From contig JASLKT010000009.1 in assembly GCA_030747395.1 (NCBI GenBank), positions 1-36,901 on the forward strand: a stretch of 36,901 nt of DNA. Reading direction: 5' to 3'. The position numbers and the translations under genes are program-made. The first letter of the stretch is position 1; every line of letters starts with the position of its first letter. The DNA is from Candidatus Thalassarchaeaceae archaeon. Its GTDB lineage: Archaea; Thermoplasmatota; Poseidoniia; Poseidoniales; Thalassarchaeaceae. The notes under the pieces are model-generated. The model had not been told where the DNA came from and did not search any database. It saw nothing but the letters and a program-made list of their open reading frames with translations. Of the stretch, positions 26,482 through 34,279 are shown in pieces.

Positions 26482-28197
26482 ATGGCCACCGACCTGGAGA
26501 TTGCTCGCGCGGCGTCCCCTGCCCCGATTGAAGAGGTAGCGTGGAAACTGGGCATTGGTGTCGAAGAACTCGTTCCAATGGGCCAAGGAATGGCCAAAAT
26601 CACATGGGACGGGCTCAAATCTAGATTCGACTTGCCACGTGGATCTTTGATTCTGATTACCAGTGTCAATCCAACGCCGTTTGGTGAAGGAAAAACAGTC
26701 ACTACAATTGGCTTGACTCAAGCGCTGAATCGTATTGGCCAAAATGCGACTTGTACAATTCGAGAACCCAGCATGGGCCCTGTATTCGGAATCAAAGGAG
26801 GTGCTGCCGGAGGAGGGCACAGTCAAGTGCTACCGATGGAAGCAATCAATCTCCACTTTACAGGCGACTTGCACGCTGTGACCAGCGCACACAACCTTTG
26901 TTCAGCGATGCTGGATAATCACATCTATTTCGGGAACGAATGTGATATCGATACAAATCGAATCCTCTGGCCACGTGTCATCGATATGAATGACCGATCA
27001 CTTCGCAACATTGCCATCGGTTTGGGTGGGCCCAAGAATGGTGTGGCTAGAGAAGAGCGGTTTGACATCACAGCAGCATCCGAGGTCATGGCAATTCTTG
27101 CTCTTGCATCAGATTATGCGGATCTCCGCCATCGATTGGGTGAAATTGTTGTTGCCGAGAGTCGAACTGGATTCCCTATCAAAGCGGACGATATTGGTGC
27201 CGCGGGCCCCATGGCTCTGTTACTTCGTGAAGCGTTCTTACCAAATCTAGTGCAAACCATTGAACAGAACCCTGCCTTCATCCACGCGGGACCCTTTGCA
27301 AATATTGCACATGGAAATTCCAGTGTTATTGCCGACCGGATTGCCTTAGGCGTCACCGATTATGTCGTCACAGAAGCTGGATTTGGCGCTGACATGGGTG
27401 CCGAGAAAATGATGCATATCAAAGCCGCAGCAAGTGGTGTCGCCCCAGACTGTGTTGTTGTCAATGTCACAGTCCGAAGCATGAAAATGCACGGAGGTGG
27501 GTTCTCTACAGGAGGTGGTAAGCGTCCTCGTCCAGAAGAAATCGCCAAGGAAAATGTCGAGGCCGTGCGTGCTGGCGCCAATACGAATTTGGCCAGGCAC
27601 ATCAGAAATATGTCTCGCTTTGGCGTCCCCGTCGTCGCCAGTGTCAACGTATTCCCAACAGATACCGATGCGGAAATTGAAGTGTTGTTGGATGAGGCTT
27701 TGCAAGCAGGTGCAGCAAGCGCAGTGGTCTGCCGGGTTCATTCAAACGGAGGCGAAGGGGGTGCCGATTTGGCTCGTGCTGTCGTCTCAGCATGCCAATC
27801 ACACATCGCCGAAGGGCGACCGTTTGAACCTCTATTTGCACCCAATGCTCCCTTAGAAGAAAAGATGTTGAGAATTGCAACCAATGTCTACGGGGCAGCG
27901 AGTATTGATCTCGCACCAAAGGCAATGAAGGAACTCAAGACTCTACAAAATTGGGGATATGGAAATCTCGCAGTTTGTATGGCAAAGACGCAATATTCGT
28001 TTTCTCATGAGATGAAAGAACTAGGTGCGCCCAGTGGATTCACACTTCCGATTCGGGAACTCAGACTCAATGCCGGGGCTGGATTCATTGTCGCCATTTG
28101 CGGAACGATGATGACAATGCCCGGCCTTCCACGCATTCCCGCTGGAGAAAACATGGACATGGATGAGGATGGGAACCTCCTTGGCATGTTCAGCTGA
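26482..28197 (+). CDS. fhs: Formate--tetrahydrofolate ligase
   Basis: ATP-dependent 10-formyl-THF synthetase: formate + THF + ATP gives 10-formyl-THF, feeding purine and C1 pools. Length is 571 aa from the ATG at 26482, which starts MATDLEIARAASPAPIEEVA like the family; an ATG at 26449 adds 11 unrelated residues. The P-loop TPFGEGKT is at 65-72. Next come REPSMGPVFGIKGGAAGGGHSQ (family: EPSLGP-FG-KGGA) and MEAINLHFTGDLHAVTSAHNL. The C-terminal half includes GGFSTGGGKRPRPEEI and RELRLNAGAGFIVAICGTMMTMPGLP. It appears intact. A TATA-like TTGAATAC lies about 30 bases upstream. It heads an operon with the esterase/thioredoxin lipoprotein (9-base gap) and pelota. Confidence 0.96.
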   Translation: MATDLEIARAASPAPIEEVAWKLGIGVEELVPMGQGMAKITWDGLKSRFDLPRGSLILITSVNPTPFGEGKTVTTIGLTQALNRIGQNATCTIREPSMGPVFGIKGGAAGGGHSQVLPMEAINLHFTGDLHAVTSAHNLCSAMLDNHIYFGNECDIDTNRILWPRVIDMNDRSLRNIAIGLGGPKNGVAREERFDITAASEVMAILALASDYADLRHRLGEIVVAESRTGFPIKADDIGAAGPMALLLREAFLPNLVQTIEQNPAFIHAGPFANIAHGNSSVIADRIALGVTDYVVTEAGFGADMGAEKMMHIKAAASGVAPDCVVVNVTVRSMKMHGGGFSTGGGKRPRPEEIAKENVEAVRAGANTNLARHIRNMSRFGVPVVASVNVFPTDTDAEIEVLLDEALQAGAASAVVCRVHSNGGEGGADLARAVVSACQSHIAEGRPFEPLFAPNAPLEEKMLRIATNVYGAASIDLAPKAMKELKTLQNWGYGNLAVCMAKTQYSFSHEMKELGAPSGFTLPIRELRLNAGAGFIVAICGTMMTMPGLPRIPAGENMDMDEDGNLLGMFS

Positions 28198-28206
28198 GGT
28201 GGTTCA

Positions 28207-29676
28207 ATGCGTGTCGCTTCGATTCTGACGATTTTGATGCTCGCTGCATCTTTCGCAGGTTGTTTGGGTGATGATGGACCTGATTATTCCGAATTTGAGG
28301 GCTGCACAGAAGAAGTCGAGGAGACCTGTGAAACGACGGCCCCTGAGGAAAATGAAACTGTGCCTGAGCCTCCTGCAACCGATTTGGTATTTGCTTCACC
28401 AAATGGAGTTGATTTGCGAGTAGCCCTGTATTTGCCTGAAAGTGATGGACCCCATCCAGTCCTCATGTGGATTCACGGAGGGGGATGGGTTCAAGGTGAC
28501 CGATTACTGGGCAATAATCACGCCGCACAGCAAATTGTTGCCGATGGACAATGGGCAGTTGTAAGTGTGGAGTATCGGCTTTCCAGTGATGCAATCTGGC
28601 CTGCACAGTTGGATGATTTGCAAACGGCCCTTACTTGGATTCAGGCCAATGCGGATTCATACAACTTAGATACGCAAACCATTGTGGCATGGGGTTCTAG
28701 TGCAGGAGGTCATCTTGCATCCATGCTCGCAGTCACGCCGGAACTGAATATCTCAGCAGCCATCGATTGGTTTGGGCCCACCGATTTGAGTGTGATGAAC
28801 GGTACTGCTGTGACCAGTTTACTGGGTTGCGACCCGAATGGAAATGAAAGTGGGTGTGTAGATCAAACCACAAGTGCGAGTCCCGCCCTATTGGCAAACA
28901 ACCAAACTGTGCCGATGCTCATCATGCACGGAACCGATGATGAATCTGTACTATTCAACCAAAGCACCATGCTACACGATTCGTTAATCACACCGAACTG
29001 GTATGTTCATGTCGAGGGAGGGGTGCATTCCACTCATCCTTGGCAAGAAGAATTCATTGTCGATATTGTGCGTGAATTCTTGGACAATGTGACACAAAAT
29101 TCAATCGCAAATCAAACGATAATCGTTGATGCGGGTCCAATCCCTGGTACTTGGGAAGGCGAACTGCTACCGAATGTGCAAGCCGCTGCAAGACCTGCAC
29201 AAGGTGATTGGGAGATGTGGAGATTGTGGGATTCCCTCGATGCTGAATGGAGCAATTCCTCAACTGAACAGGAATGGGTACTCATTCAGTTCGCTGCAAC
29301 AGATTGTGGACATTGCTGGAATGGCGCGGAATTGATGAGCACTCTACACGCACAATATAGTGAAAATGTCACATTCTTCACATTCATTATCAATTTCTCT
29401 TGGTCCGATTCTAGTTGGGAAGAAATCGCAGCATTCCAAGATGAAGCGGATTTCATCGGTTGCAACAATGGAGACAACTGCATGAATCGGCCCGGCGAGG
29501 CACACAATTGGACCTATGTTGATGATCGAGAACTGTACTGGTTCTACGAATTCCATATGCAAGGAACACCGTCCTACGCCATTGTGGCACCGAATGGTGT
29601 CGTTCATTGGCATTCACTTCAAAATGAAAACTCAGTCTCAGATGCATTGGCCTTAATCTTCCCAGAGGAGGGCTAA
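28207..29676 (+). CDS. Lipoprotein with HSL-type esterase domain fused to a thioredoxin-like CxxC domain
   Basis: A 489-aa protein with a lipoprotein leader (LAASFAGC, lipid-anchor Cys19), so it is outside the membrane. Residues 20-58 are an acidic/Pro linker. Residues about 60-300 are an alpha/beta hydrolase of the HSL/carboxylesterase type: WIHGGGWVQGD oxyanion motif (90-98), nucleophile Ser165 in WGSSAGGHLA, acid Asp244/245 in HGTDDESV, and His274 in EGGVHSTHPW. The triad looks complete. Residues about 355-489 resemble a thioredoxin fold: VLIQFAATDCGHCWNGAEL (C367-G-H-C370) and a cis-Pro region, MQGTPSYAIVAPNG. The start is supported by GAGGTG overlapping the fhs stop. Ester substrate and redox partner are unknown. 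Cys pairs elsewhere (C33/C41, C208/C217, and the pair in IGCNNGDNC) may be disulfides. Confidence 0.9.
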   Translation: MRVASILTILMLAASFAGCLGDDGPDYSEFEGCTEEVEETCETTAPEENETVPEPPATDLVFASPNGVDLRVALYLPESDGPHPVLMWIHGGGWVQGDRLLGNNHAAQQIVADGQWAVVSVEYRLSSDAIWPAQLDDLQTALTWIQANADSYNLDTQTIVAWGSSAGGHLASMLAVTPELNISAAIDWFGPTDLSVMNGTAVTSLLGCDPNGNESGCVDQTTSASPALLANNQTVPMLIMHGTDDESVLFNQSTMLHDSLITPNWYVHVEGGVHSTHPWQEEFIVDIVREFLDNVTQNSIANQTIIVDAGPIPGTWEGELLPNVQAAARPAQGDWEMWRLWDSLDAEWSNSSTEQEWVLIQFAATDCGHCWNGAELMSTLHAQYSENVTFFTFIINFSWSDSSWEEIAAFQDEADFIGCNNGDNCMNRPGEAHNWTYVDDRELYWFYEFHMQGTPSYAIVAPNGVVHWHSLQNENSVSDALALIFPEEG

Positions 29677-29678
29677 AG

Positions 29679-30725
29679 ATGCAGAAAATCAAGAACATCG
29701 AAGATGGTGTTCGCCTTCGAGTGCAGCACGAAGATGATTTGTGGGCAATCGCACAAATGGTTCGCTCCGGCTGTCAAGTGGGCATGATGGGATTCCGACG
29801 AGATCAAAGTACAGGGACACAAGAGGCGGGGCGCGCCAAAGCAGCCGATCGAAAACCGATGTGGATTGTTCTGCAAGCGGAATCAACAGAGTTCCAACCG
29901 TTCACAGACAACCTTCGCATTCATGGTATCATCAGTGAAGCACCCATGGACAAAGGCAGCCATCACACTCACGCAGTGAGTCCACGAGATGAAGTAGAAA
30001 TCTCATGGAGAGGAGGGATTTCTGAATCCGATCGAAGTTTACTGGCTGAAGCCGTTCAAGATAGTGGCCGTGGACGGGTGGCCATCGCAGTGGTAGAAAG
30101 TGACGAAATCTTACTGTTCGAAATTGCACAACATGGAATGCGTCAAGTTGGAGATACATTCACACTTAGAGGCGGCGGAAAACGAGAAGGGAAATCTACA
30201 GAGATTCGCAATGCTTTCCTTGCGAAGGTGGCAGATCAAGCGTCACAGGCTATTTCTGCAGAAATGCCAGTGGTTATCTGTGGACCAGGGATGGCGCGAG
30301 AACAATTTGAAACTCTACTGAAAGGCAGCGGTGTCGGCCATCGAATACTGAACATTGCGACGAGTATAGGTGGTCGCGCAGCCGCCAATGAAGTGATGCG
30401 TGAAGGGACTGCCGATGCCGTTCTCGGTGAATTTGCAATGGCCAAACAGGTTCGACTCATCGAAGAAAGTTTGTCTAGAATTGCAACCAATGGTGCTGTC
30501 GCATATGGGCGCAAGGAATTGGAAGAAGCCGTAAGCCAAGGGGCGGTAGAATCCTTGGTCATCGAAGCAGGGATGTTACGAAGCGAGTCATTCTGGGCAG
30601 ATGCTGCATCGCAAGTTCGAGCAACGGGTGGTGAAGTTGTTCAGGCGAGTGCCGACCATGATGCTGGTGAACAACTGATGGGACTTGGTGGCGCCCTCGG
30701 ATTGTTGCGATGGAAAATGGAGTAA
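29679..30725 (+). CDS. pelA: mRNA surveillance protein pelota
   Basis: Archaeal pelota (Dom34 homolog), 348 aa, the normal length. It recognises stalled ribosomes and promotes subunit dissociation with aEF1A/ABCE1. An N-terminal Sm-like domain spans about 1-130 and includes the diagnostic stretch FTDNLRIHGIISEAPMD then SHHTHAVSPRDEVEI. The central eRF1-like domain follows (GRVAIAVVESDEILLFEI, LRGGGKREGKS) and then the C-terminal domain (AVLGEFAMAKQVRLIEE; VESLVIEAGMLRSE). As in the family, the GGQ motif of true release factors is absent. GGAGG lies 10 bases upstream of the ATG at 29679. It starts two bases after the lipoprotein stop, so they are co-transcribed. Its stop exactly abuts that of the convergent membrane-protein gene. 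Confidence 0.95.
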   Translation: MQKIKNIEDGVRLRVQHEDDLWAIAQMVRSGCQVGMMGFRRDQSTGTQEAGRAKAADRKPMWIVLQAESTEFQPFTDNLRIHGIISEAPMDKGSHHTHAVSPRDEVEISWRGGISESDRSLLAEAVQDSGRGRVAIAVVESDEILLFEIAQHGMRQVGDTFTLRGGGKREGKSTEIRNAFLAKVADQASQAISAEMPVVICGPGMAREQFETLLKGSGVGHRILNIATSIGGRAAANEVMREGTADAVLGEFAMAKQVRLIEESLSRIATNGAVAYGRKELEEAVSQGAVESLVIEAGMLRSESFWADAASQVRATGGEVVQASADHDAGEQLMGLGGALGLLRWKME

Positions 30726-31541
30726 TTATTGATTGAAGCCAGGATATTGATCCCGGGTCATTTTTTCAGCGAGTTCGGGGTCAAATCCTCTGGCAATCAT
30801 ATCACCATAATACGCATGAGCTGGTTCTGAATCTTCGGTAGGCATAGGGATTCCAGAATCCACGGGAGCCTCAGCGACACCTGTGCCTGTAAAGGCCACA
30901 GCTTGTTGAGAACCGTCAGGTAAAACAAAACCCAAAATGAGGCCAAGAATGAGTAAACAGCACCCACATGGCAAGAAACAAGTGCCAGCAAACGCTGTGA
31001 AAAATCCGCCCACCAACTCTGCAATTTCTTCATCATCGTAAACAACCCAAACGGGCTCATTGGATTCAATGGTCAAAGTTCCACTCATACATCCCCAGCA
31101 TGCGCGCCCAATTTTGACCAAATTTTTCCCGTCCACCATTGCAGTTTCACCGTGTTGAGAGGCGCATTCGTTATTCCCTGTCACGAATTCATAGTAGAAT
31201 CTCTCATCGTCACTTGCATTCACAACAAAGGATTCATTGGTCCCGAAATTCTCCATTATTTTTCCATCGTGAATGGCTGTAATATTCACTTGATCACAGA
31301 TGTCCCATATACCGTCATTGTTGGTGTCTTCATAGGTACCTTCAACGAAAATTGTGAAGCCGATGTCTCCTTGGAAGTCACTGTCGTAAACTGCGACAGT
31401 ACCGTTACTTTGCCCCGAAATGACGTAATTGACATTCTCAGATTTTTCGCTGATATCGGTGACTCCGAAGACCAGCATGATTCCGCTCAGCAGCAAGGTG
31501 ACGGCGCCAATACCGGCCAACACTTTGCCAACAACGTGCAT
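30726..31541 (-). CDS. Two-TM membrane protein, paralog of the adjacent 31632-32525 gene
   Basis: A 271-aa protein starting MHVVGKVLAGIGAVTLLLSGIML. An N-terminal TM helix (8-26) leads into a ~150-residue extracytoplasmic beta-rich domain containing DIGFTIFVEGTYEDTNNDG. A second TM helix (TCFLPCGCCLLILGLILGFVL) follows, then a cytoplasmic Pro-rich linker. The C-terminal motif is AYYGDMIARGFDPELAEKM...YPGFNQ. The same plan and motifs occur in the upstream neighbour, so this is a tandem duplication. I do not recognise the family. A TATA-like TTAGATTAA lies 25-33 bases upstream of the ATG, consistent with a leaderless transcript. Function unknown. Confidence 0.85.
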   Translation of the reverse strand: MHVVGKVLAGIGAVTLLLSGIMLVFGVTDISEKSENVNYVISGQSNGTVAVYDSDFQGDIGFTIFVEGTYEDTNNDGIWDICDQVNITAIHDGKIMENFGTNESFVVNASDDERFYYEFVTGNNECASQHGETAMVDGKNLVKIGRACWGCMSGTLTIESNEPVWVVYDDEEIAELVGGFFTAFAGTCFLPCGCCLLILGLILGFVLPDGSQQAVAFTGTGVAEAPVDSGIPMPTEDSEPAHAYYGDMIARGFDPELAEKMTRDQYPGFNQ

Positions 31542-31564
31542 GATTTCGACACCAAAGTCTGCGC

Positions 31565-31576
31565 CTTAATCTAATC
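31565..31576 (-). promoter_or_regulatory. Candidate TATA box for the 271-aa membrane-protein gene
   Basis: GATTAGATTAAG on the minus strand, about 24-35 bases before the ATG at 31541. The spacing suits a leaderless archaeal transcript. The paralog upstream has ATTAAG at nearly the same distance. Confidence 0.4.
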
Positions 31577-31631
31577 GCAATTCTACTTGGGTACACCGCG
31601 TCAAATCGCGGGAGGGGTTCACTGGCCAAAT

Positions 31632-32525
31632 TCAGGGCTGGAATCCAGGATAGTGCTGTGAGGTATATTGTGCCGCACTGGCTGCATCATATCCTTGTGT
31701 GAGTAGACCGTTGTAATATTCCTGGGCCGGATTAGGTTGAGCAATGGGTGCTGCAACAACAGGTGCTGCTGCGACTGGTGCCGCAGCCATCGGTGCGGCA
31801 GCGACAGGAGCGCCCATCATTGGAACGGCTCCACCGGGTGCTCCAGCAACGGGGGCGCCCATGCCGACCATTCCACCGCCGCCACCTTGGACAACCACAG
31901 TCTGTGTCTTGTCATTGATGGTCAAGCCTAGAATCAGACCGAGGAGAAGCGCACAGCAACCACCAATGAAGAAGCAGGTTGAACCGAGCATGCCAAGGAG
32001 GCCACTTGCACCATCAACAAGATCATCGACGGCACCATCCCAAACCTTGTCATCGTACTGAACCCAGCATGTTGTGGCACACGATACTGAAGCAGTTCCG
32101 TTTTCGTAATCAAAGGCGGAATCACCGATTCTTACGAGAGTCTTACTACCTTCTTCGCGGGTGTCCTCGAAATTCCAATCAGTGCTACAAGCATAGATGA
32201 AACTGTTGTCGGAATCATCGGTGTGCGTAGTTGTAAAATCTGTTTGATTACTATTTTGATCATATGAACCACAATGGTCCCACTCGCCATCACCGTTATC
32301 ATCCGTGTATGTGCCTTCAATGAAAATGGAGAAACCAATTTCACCTTCACCATCGTCGTCAACAATTTCGATTGTGCCACTGGTGACTTCTTCAAGGGCC
32401 CACTCATTGGCTTCCAAAGATTCGCCTGCATCTTCGACTGTTGCTTGACCCCAAGCGAACATTCCGCCACCAATTACCACTAATACAAGGCCAATGCCCA
32501 TGAATATCTTACCACTTGCGTGCAT
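31632..32525 (-). CDS. Two-TM membrane protein with Ala/Pro-rich linker, paralog of the 30726-31541 gene
   Basis: A 297-aa protein starting MHASGKIFMGIGLVLVVIGGGMF. TM1 is at 7-25, and a ~150-residue acidic extracytoplasmic domain contains GEIGFSIFIEGTYTDDNGDG, nearly the same motif as its neighbour. TM2 is TCFFIGGCCALLLGLILGL. A low-complexity cytoplasmic linker of Ala/Pro/Gly/Met (PMAAAPVAAAPVVAAP) precedes the C-terminal motif EYYNGLLTQGYDAASAAQY...YPGFQP. Cys pairs (CSTDW; SCATTCW) may form disulfides in the outer domain. The 90-base gap to the paralog contains the latter's own candidate promoter. The ATG at 32525 directly follows a TATA-like element at a leaderless distance. Divergent from the sugar-acid operon. 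Confidence 0.87.
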   Translation of the reverse strand: MHASGKIFMGIGLVLVVIGGGMFAWGQATVEDAGESLEANEWALEEVTSGTIEIVDDDGEGEIGFSIFIEGTYTDDNGDGEWDHCGSYDQNSNQTDFTTTHTDDSDNSFIYACSTDWNFEDTREEGSKTLVRIGDSAFDYENGTASVSCATTCWVQYDDKVWDGAVDDLVDGASGLLGMLGSTCFFIGGCCALLLGLILGLTINDKTQTVVVQGGGGGMVGMGAPVAGAPGGAVPMMGAPVAAAPMAAAPVAAAPVVAAPIAQPNPAQEYYNGLLTQGYDAASAAQYTSQHYPGFQP

Positions 32526-32545
32526 GATGCGGCCTTAGTGCTGAA

Positions 32546-32556
32546 CTTCTTAATGC
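32546..32556 (-). promoter_or_regulatory. Candidate TATA box for the 297-aa membrane-protein gene
   Basis: GCATTAAGAAG on the minus strand, about 21-31 bases before the ATG at 32525, matching the position of ATTAAG in the paralog's upstream region. Confidence 0.35.
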
Positions 32557-32605
32557 CACCGCAAGAGGTGTTGGGGCAAAGAATTGAGGATTAGAGGCGT
32601 GTAGG

Positions 32606-33610
32606 ATGTTCATGCAAGCACCGCGAGGTCGGGTTGTCTGCTTCGGGGAAGCGATGTTGCGGACCTCAGAAGGGAACACCACACCAGGGGGTTCCGAATA
32701 CAATGTGGCCTGTGCATTGGCACGGTTGGGCACCAGTGCATCATGGGTTAGTGCACTACCCGAAGAGGCTCCAATGATTGAGGAAACTGCAATCGATTCA
32801 GGTGTGCATCTAGACGTTCGACGATCCGATGATTCAATCGGAACATATGTGGTCGACCAAGAGGCGAAAACTGTTGATTATAATCGCTCAATTTCTGCCT
32901 TTGCCCACCTCAACCCGCAGGATTTTGATTGGAGAGGAATTCTCACTGGCGCACGTTGGTTGGTGATGAGTGGCATCACACCGTTACTGGGTGATGGACC
33001 CCGATCCGCTTGGGGTGGTGCTCTGACGTTTGCCGAATTGGATGGAACCCTGATCGCCATGGATTTGAATCATCGACCTGCTCTAGGAACGATTGAGGAA
33101 TTGTGGACGATTGTTCGCCCACGAATGCGAATGTTTCACGTATTGGTTCTATCACCGGATAGCCTCGCAACAATTGCTGAAATTGAAGGGATGGGGCGTC
33201 CGACCAACTACGAAGAAAATATCGAGGCGCTATCAGAATTGAGAAGGAAGTTTCTGATTCCACACCTTTGTTGCACCTTCAAAAGGCCCGAAACAGATGG
33301 ATTCCAAAAGCGCTGGTCGGTGGTCACTCATGCCTTCGGAATGGATTCTACTGAGGGTGATGCTGTCATCCACTCACCTGTTGAAAATCTGGGTGGAGGG
33401 GATGCCTGGTTGGCCGGTTTTATCGACGCACTGAGCGAACATGGACACGGGCCTGTATCTCCACTCATCGGTGCGCTTCGTGGGGATTTATTGGCTGCTC
33501 TTTGCCAAAATACGAAGGGGGACATCTCAATGGTTACTCGCGAGGAACTTGATGGATTTGAAGCACAGCGTGAATTTCCAGCAGGTGAAGACCGAACGCT
33601 GAGAGTCTGA
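32606..33610 (+). CDS. kdgK: PfkB-family sugar kinase, probable 2-keto-3-deoxygluconate kinase
   Basis: A ribokinase-family protein of 334 aa (ATG 32606; an alternative at 32612). It opens RVVCFGEAMLRTS, then the sugar-binding motif TPGGSEYNVACALARLG (N-terminal PfkB signature). The C-terminal signature is VENLGGGDAWLAGFID, where the catalytic Asp is preserved but the usual GAGD reads GGGD. The stretch TYVVDQEAKTVDYNRSISA resembles the KDG-kinase substrate region. The role is inferred from context: it is followed within ten bases by a KDPG-type aldolase and then a sugar-acid dehydratase, so phosphorylation of 2-keto-3-deoxygluconate (or the galacto epimer) to KDPG fits best. Other ketose or aldonate substrates are possible. 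First gene of the operon. Confidence 0.88.
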   Translation: MFMQAPRGRVVCFGEAMLRTSEGNTTPGGSEYNVACALARLGTSASWVSALPEEAPMIEETAIDSGVHLDVRRSDDSIGTYVVDQEAKTVDYNRSISAFAHLNPQDFDWRGILTGARWLVMSGITPLLGDGPRSAWGGALTFAELDGTLIAMDLNHRPALGTIEELWTIVRPRMRMFHVLVLSPDSLATIAEIEGMGRPTNYEENIEALSELRRKFLIPHLCCTFKRPETDGFQKRWSVVTHAFGMDSTEGDAVIHSPVENLGGGDAWLAGFIDALSEHGHGPVSPLIGALRGDLLAALCQNTKGDISMVTREELDGFEAQREFPAGEDRTLRV

Positions 33611-33619
33611 GGTGAAGGC

Positions 33620-34279
33620 ATGGATGAGACAAGGCGCGAGACAGTCTTGTGCCATTTGAAAGAGGCTGGGGTCATTGCCATCCTTCGCGGCCAAAACCCC
33701 AGTCGAATGATTCAGAGAGGACTTACACTGGCCGAGATGGGATGTTCTGCGCTCGAAGTCACACTTGACAGCCCACAAGCCCTAGAAATTGTGAAGGCAT
33801 TACGCCAACAATTGCCTCCAACTGTCATGGTTGGCGTCGGTACGTTACTCGATGTGGGTCTAGTGAAAAGTTGCGTAGAAGCAGGTGCTGAATTTGCGCT
33901 CTCACCAACGCATCCCGCTGAGATGATCGAGCACTGCCATGCCACAGACATACTCGCAGTCCCAGGTGTATCCAATACACAAGAATTGGAACAGGCAATC
34001 GCAGCAGATGCATGTATTGCCAAATTATTCCCGGCCACAGAATGGACTCACGAACAACTCACTTCGGTTTCCTTGCCTTGGATGCCAGTCGGCGGTGTTG
34101 ATGAAAAGAGTGTGTGGCAATGGCTCGATGCAGGGGCATGGTGTGTCGGAATGGGTTCAAATCTGTGTGGTTCTGATTTGAGCGATGAGGAGGGTGAAAG
34201 CATCACTTGGACCGAATCTGAAGAACAAACGGCACGGGACATATTCATGGAACTCCAACGCCGGCGTAGTGATGCGTGA
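33620..34279 (+). CDS. eda: 2-keto-3-deoxy-6-phosphogluconate (KDPG) aldolase
   Basis: A class I (Schiff-base) aldolase of 219 aa that cleaves KDPG to pyruvate and glyceraldehyde-3-phosphate. Active-site features of the bacterial-type Eda family are visible: GVIAILRG with Arg23, ALEVTLDSP with Glu46, GVGTLLD at 72-78, SPTHP near 95-99, and the Schiff-base Lys135 in AKLFPAT. A phosphate-site PVGGV follows. Length is normal. GAGGTGA lies seven bases upstream of the ATG at 33620. Its stop overlaps the GTG start of the dehydratase as GTGA, so translation is coupled. This is the bacterial-type enzyme rather than the DapA-like KDG aldolase of Sulfolobales, which suggests lateral acquisition. Confidence 0.93.
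   Translation: MDETRRETVLCHLKEAGVIAILRGQNPSRMIQRGLTLAEMGCSALEVTLDSPQALEIVKALRQQLPPTVMVGVGTLLDVGLVKSCVEAGAEFALSPTHPAEMIEHCHATDILAVPGVSNTQELEQAIAADACIAKLFPATEWTHEQLTSVSLPWMPVGGVDEKSVWQWLDAGAWCVGMGSNLCGSDLSDEEGESITWTESEEQTARDIFMELQRRRSDA

Noticed and set aside
27346-27741. Minus-strand open frame of 131 codons inside fhs
   Set aside because: Shadow of a strongly conserved coding sequence; no motif and no plausible promoter.
31744-32061. Plus-strand Ala/Thr/Gly-rich open frame
   Set aside because: Product of the low-complexity Ala/Pro linker of the opposite-strand membrane-protein gene.
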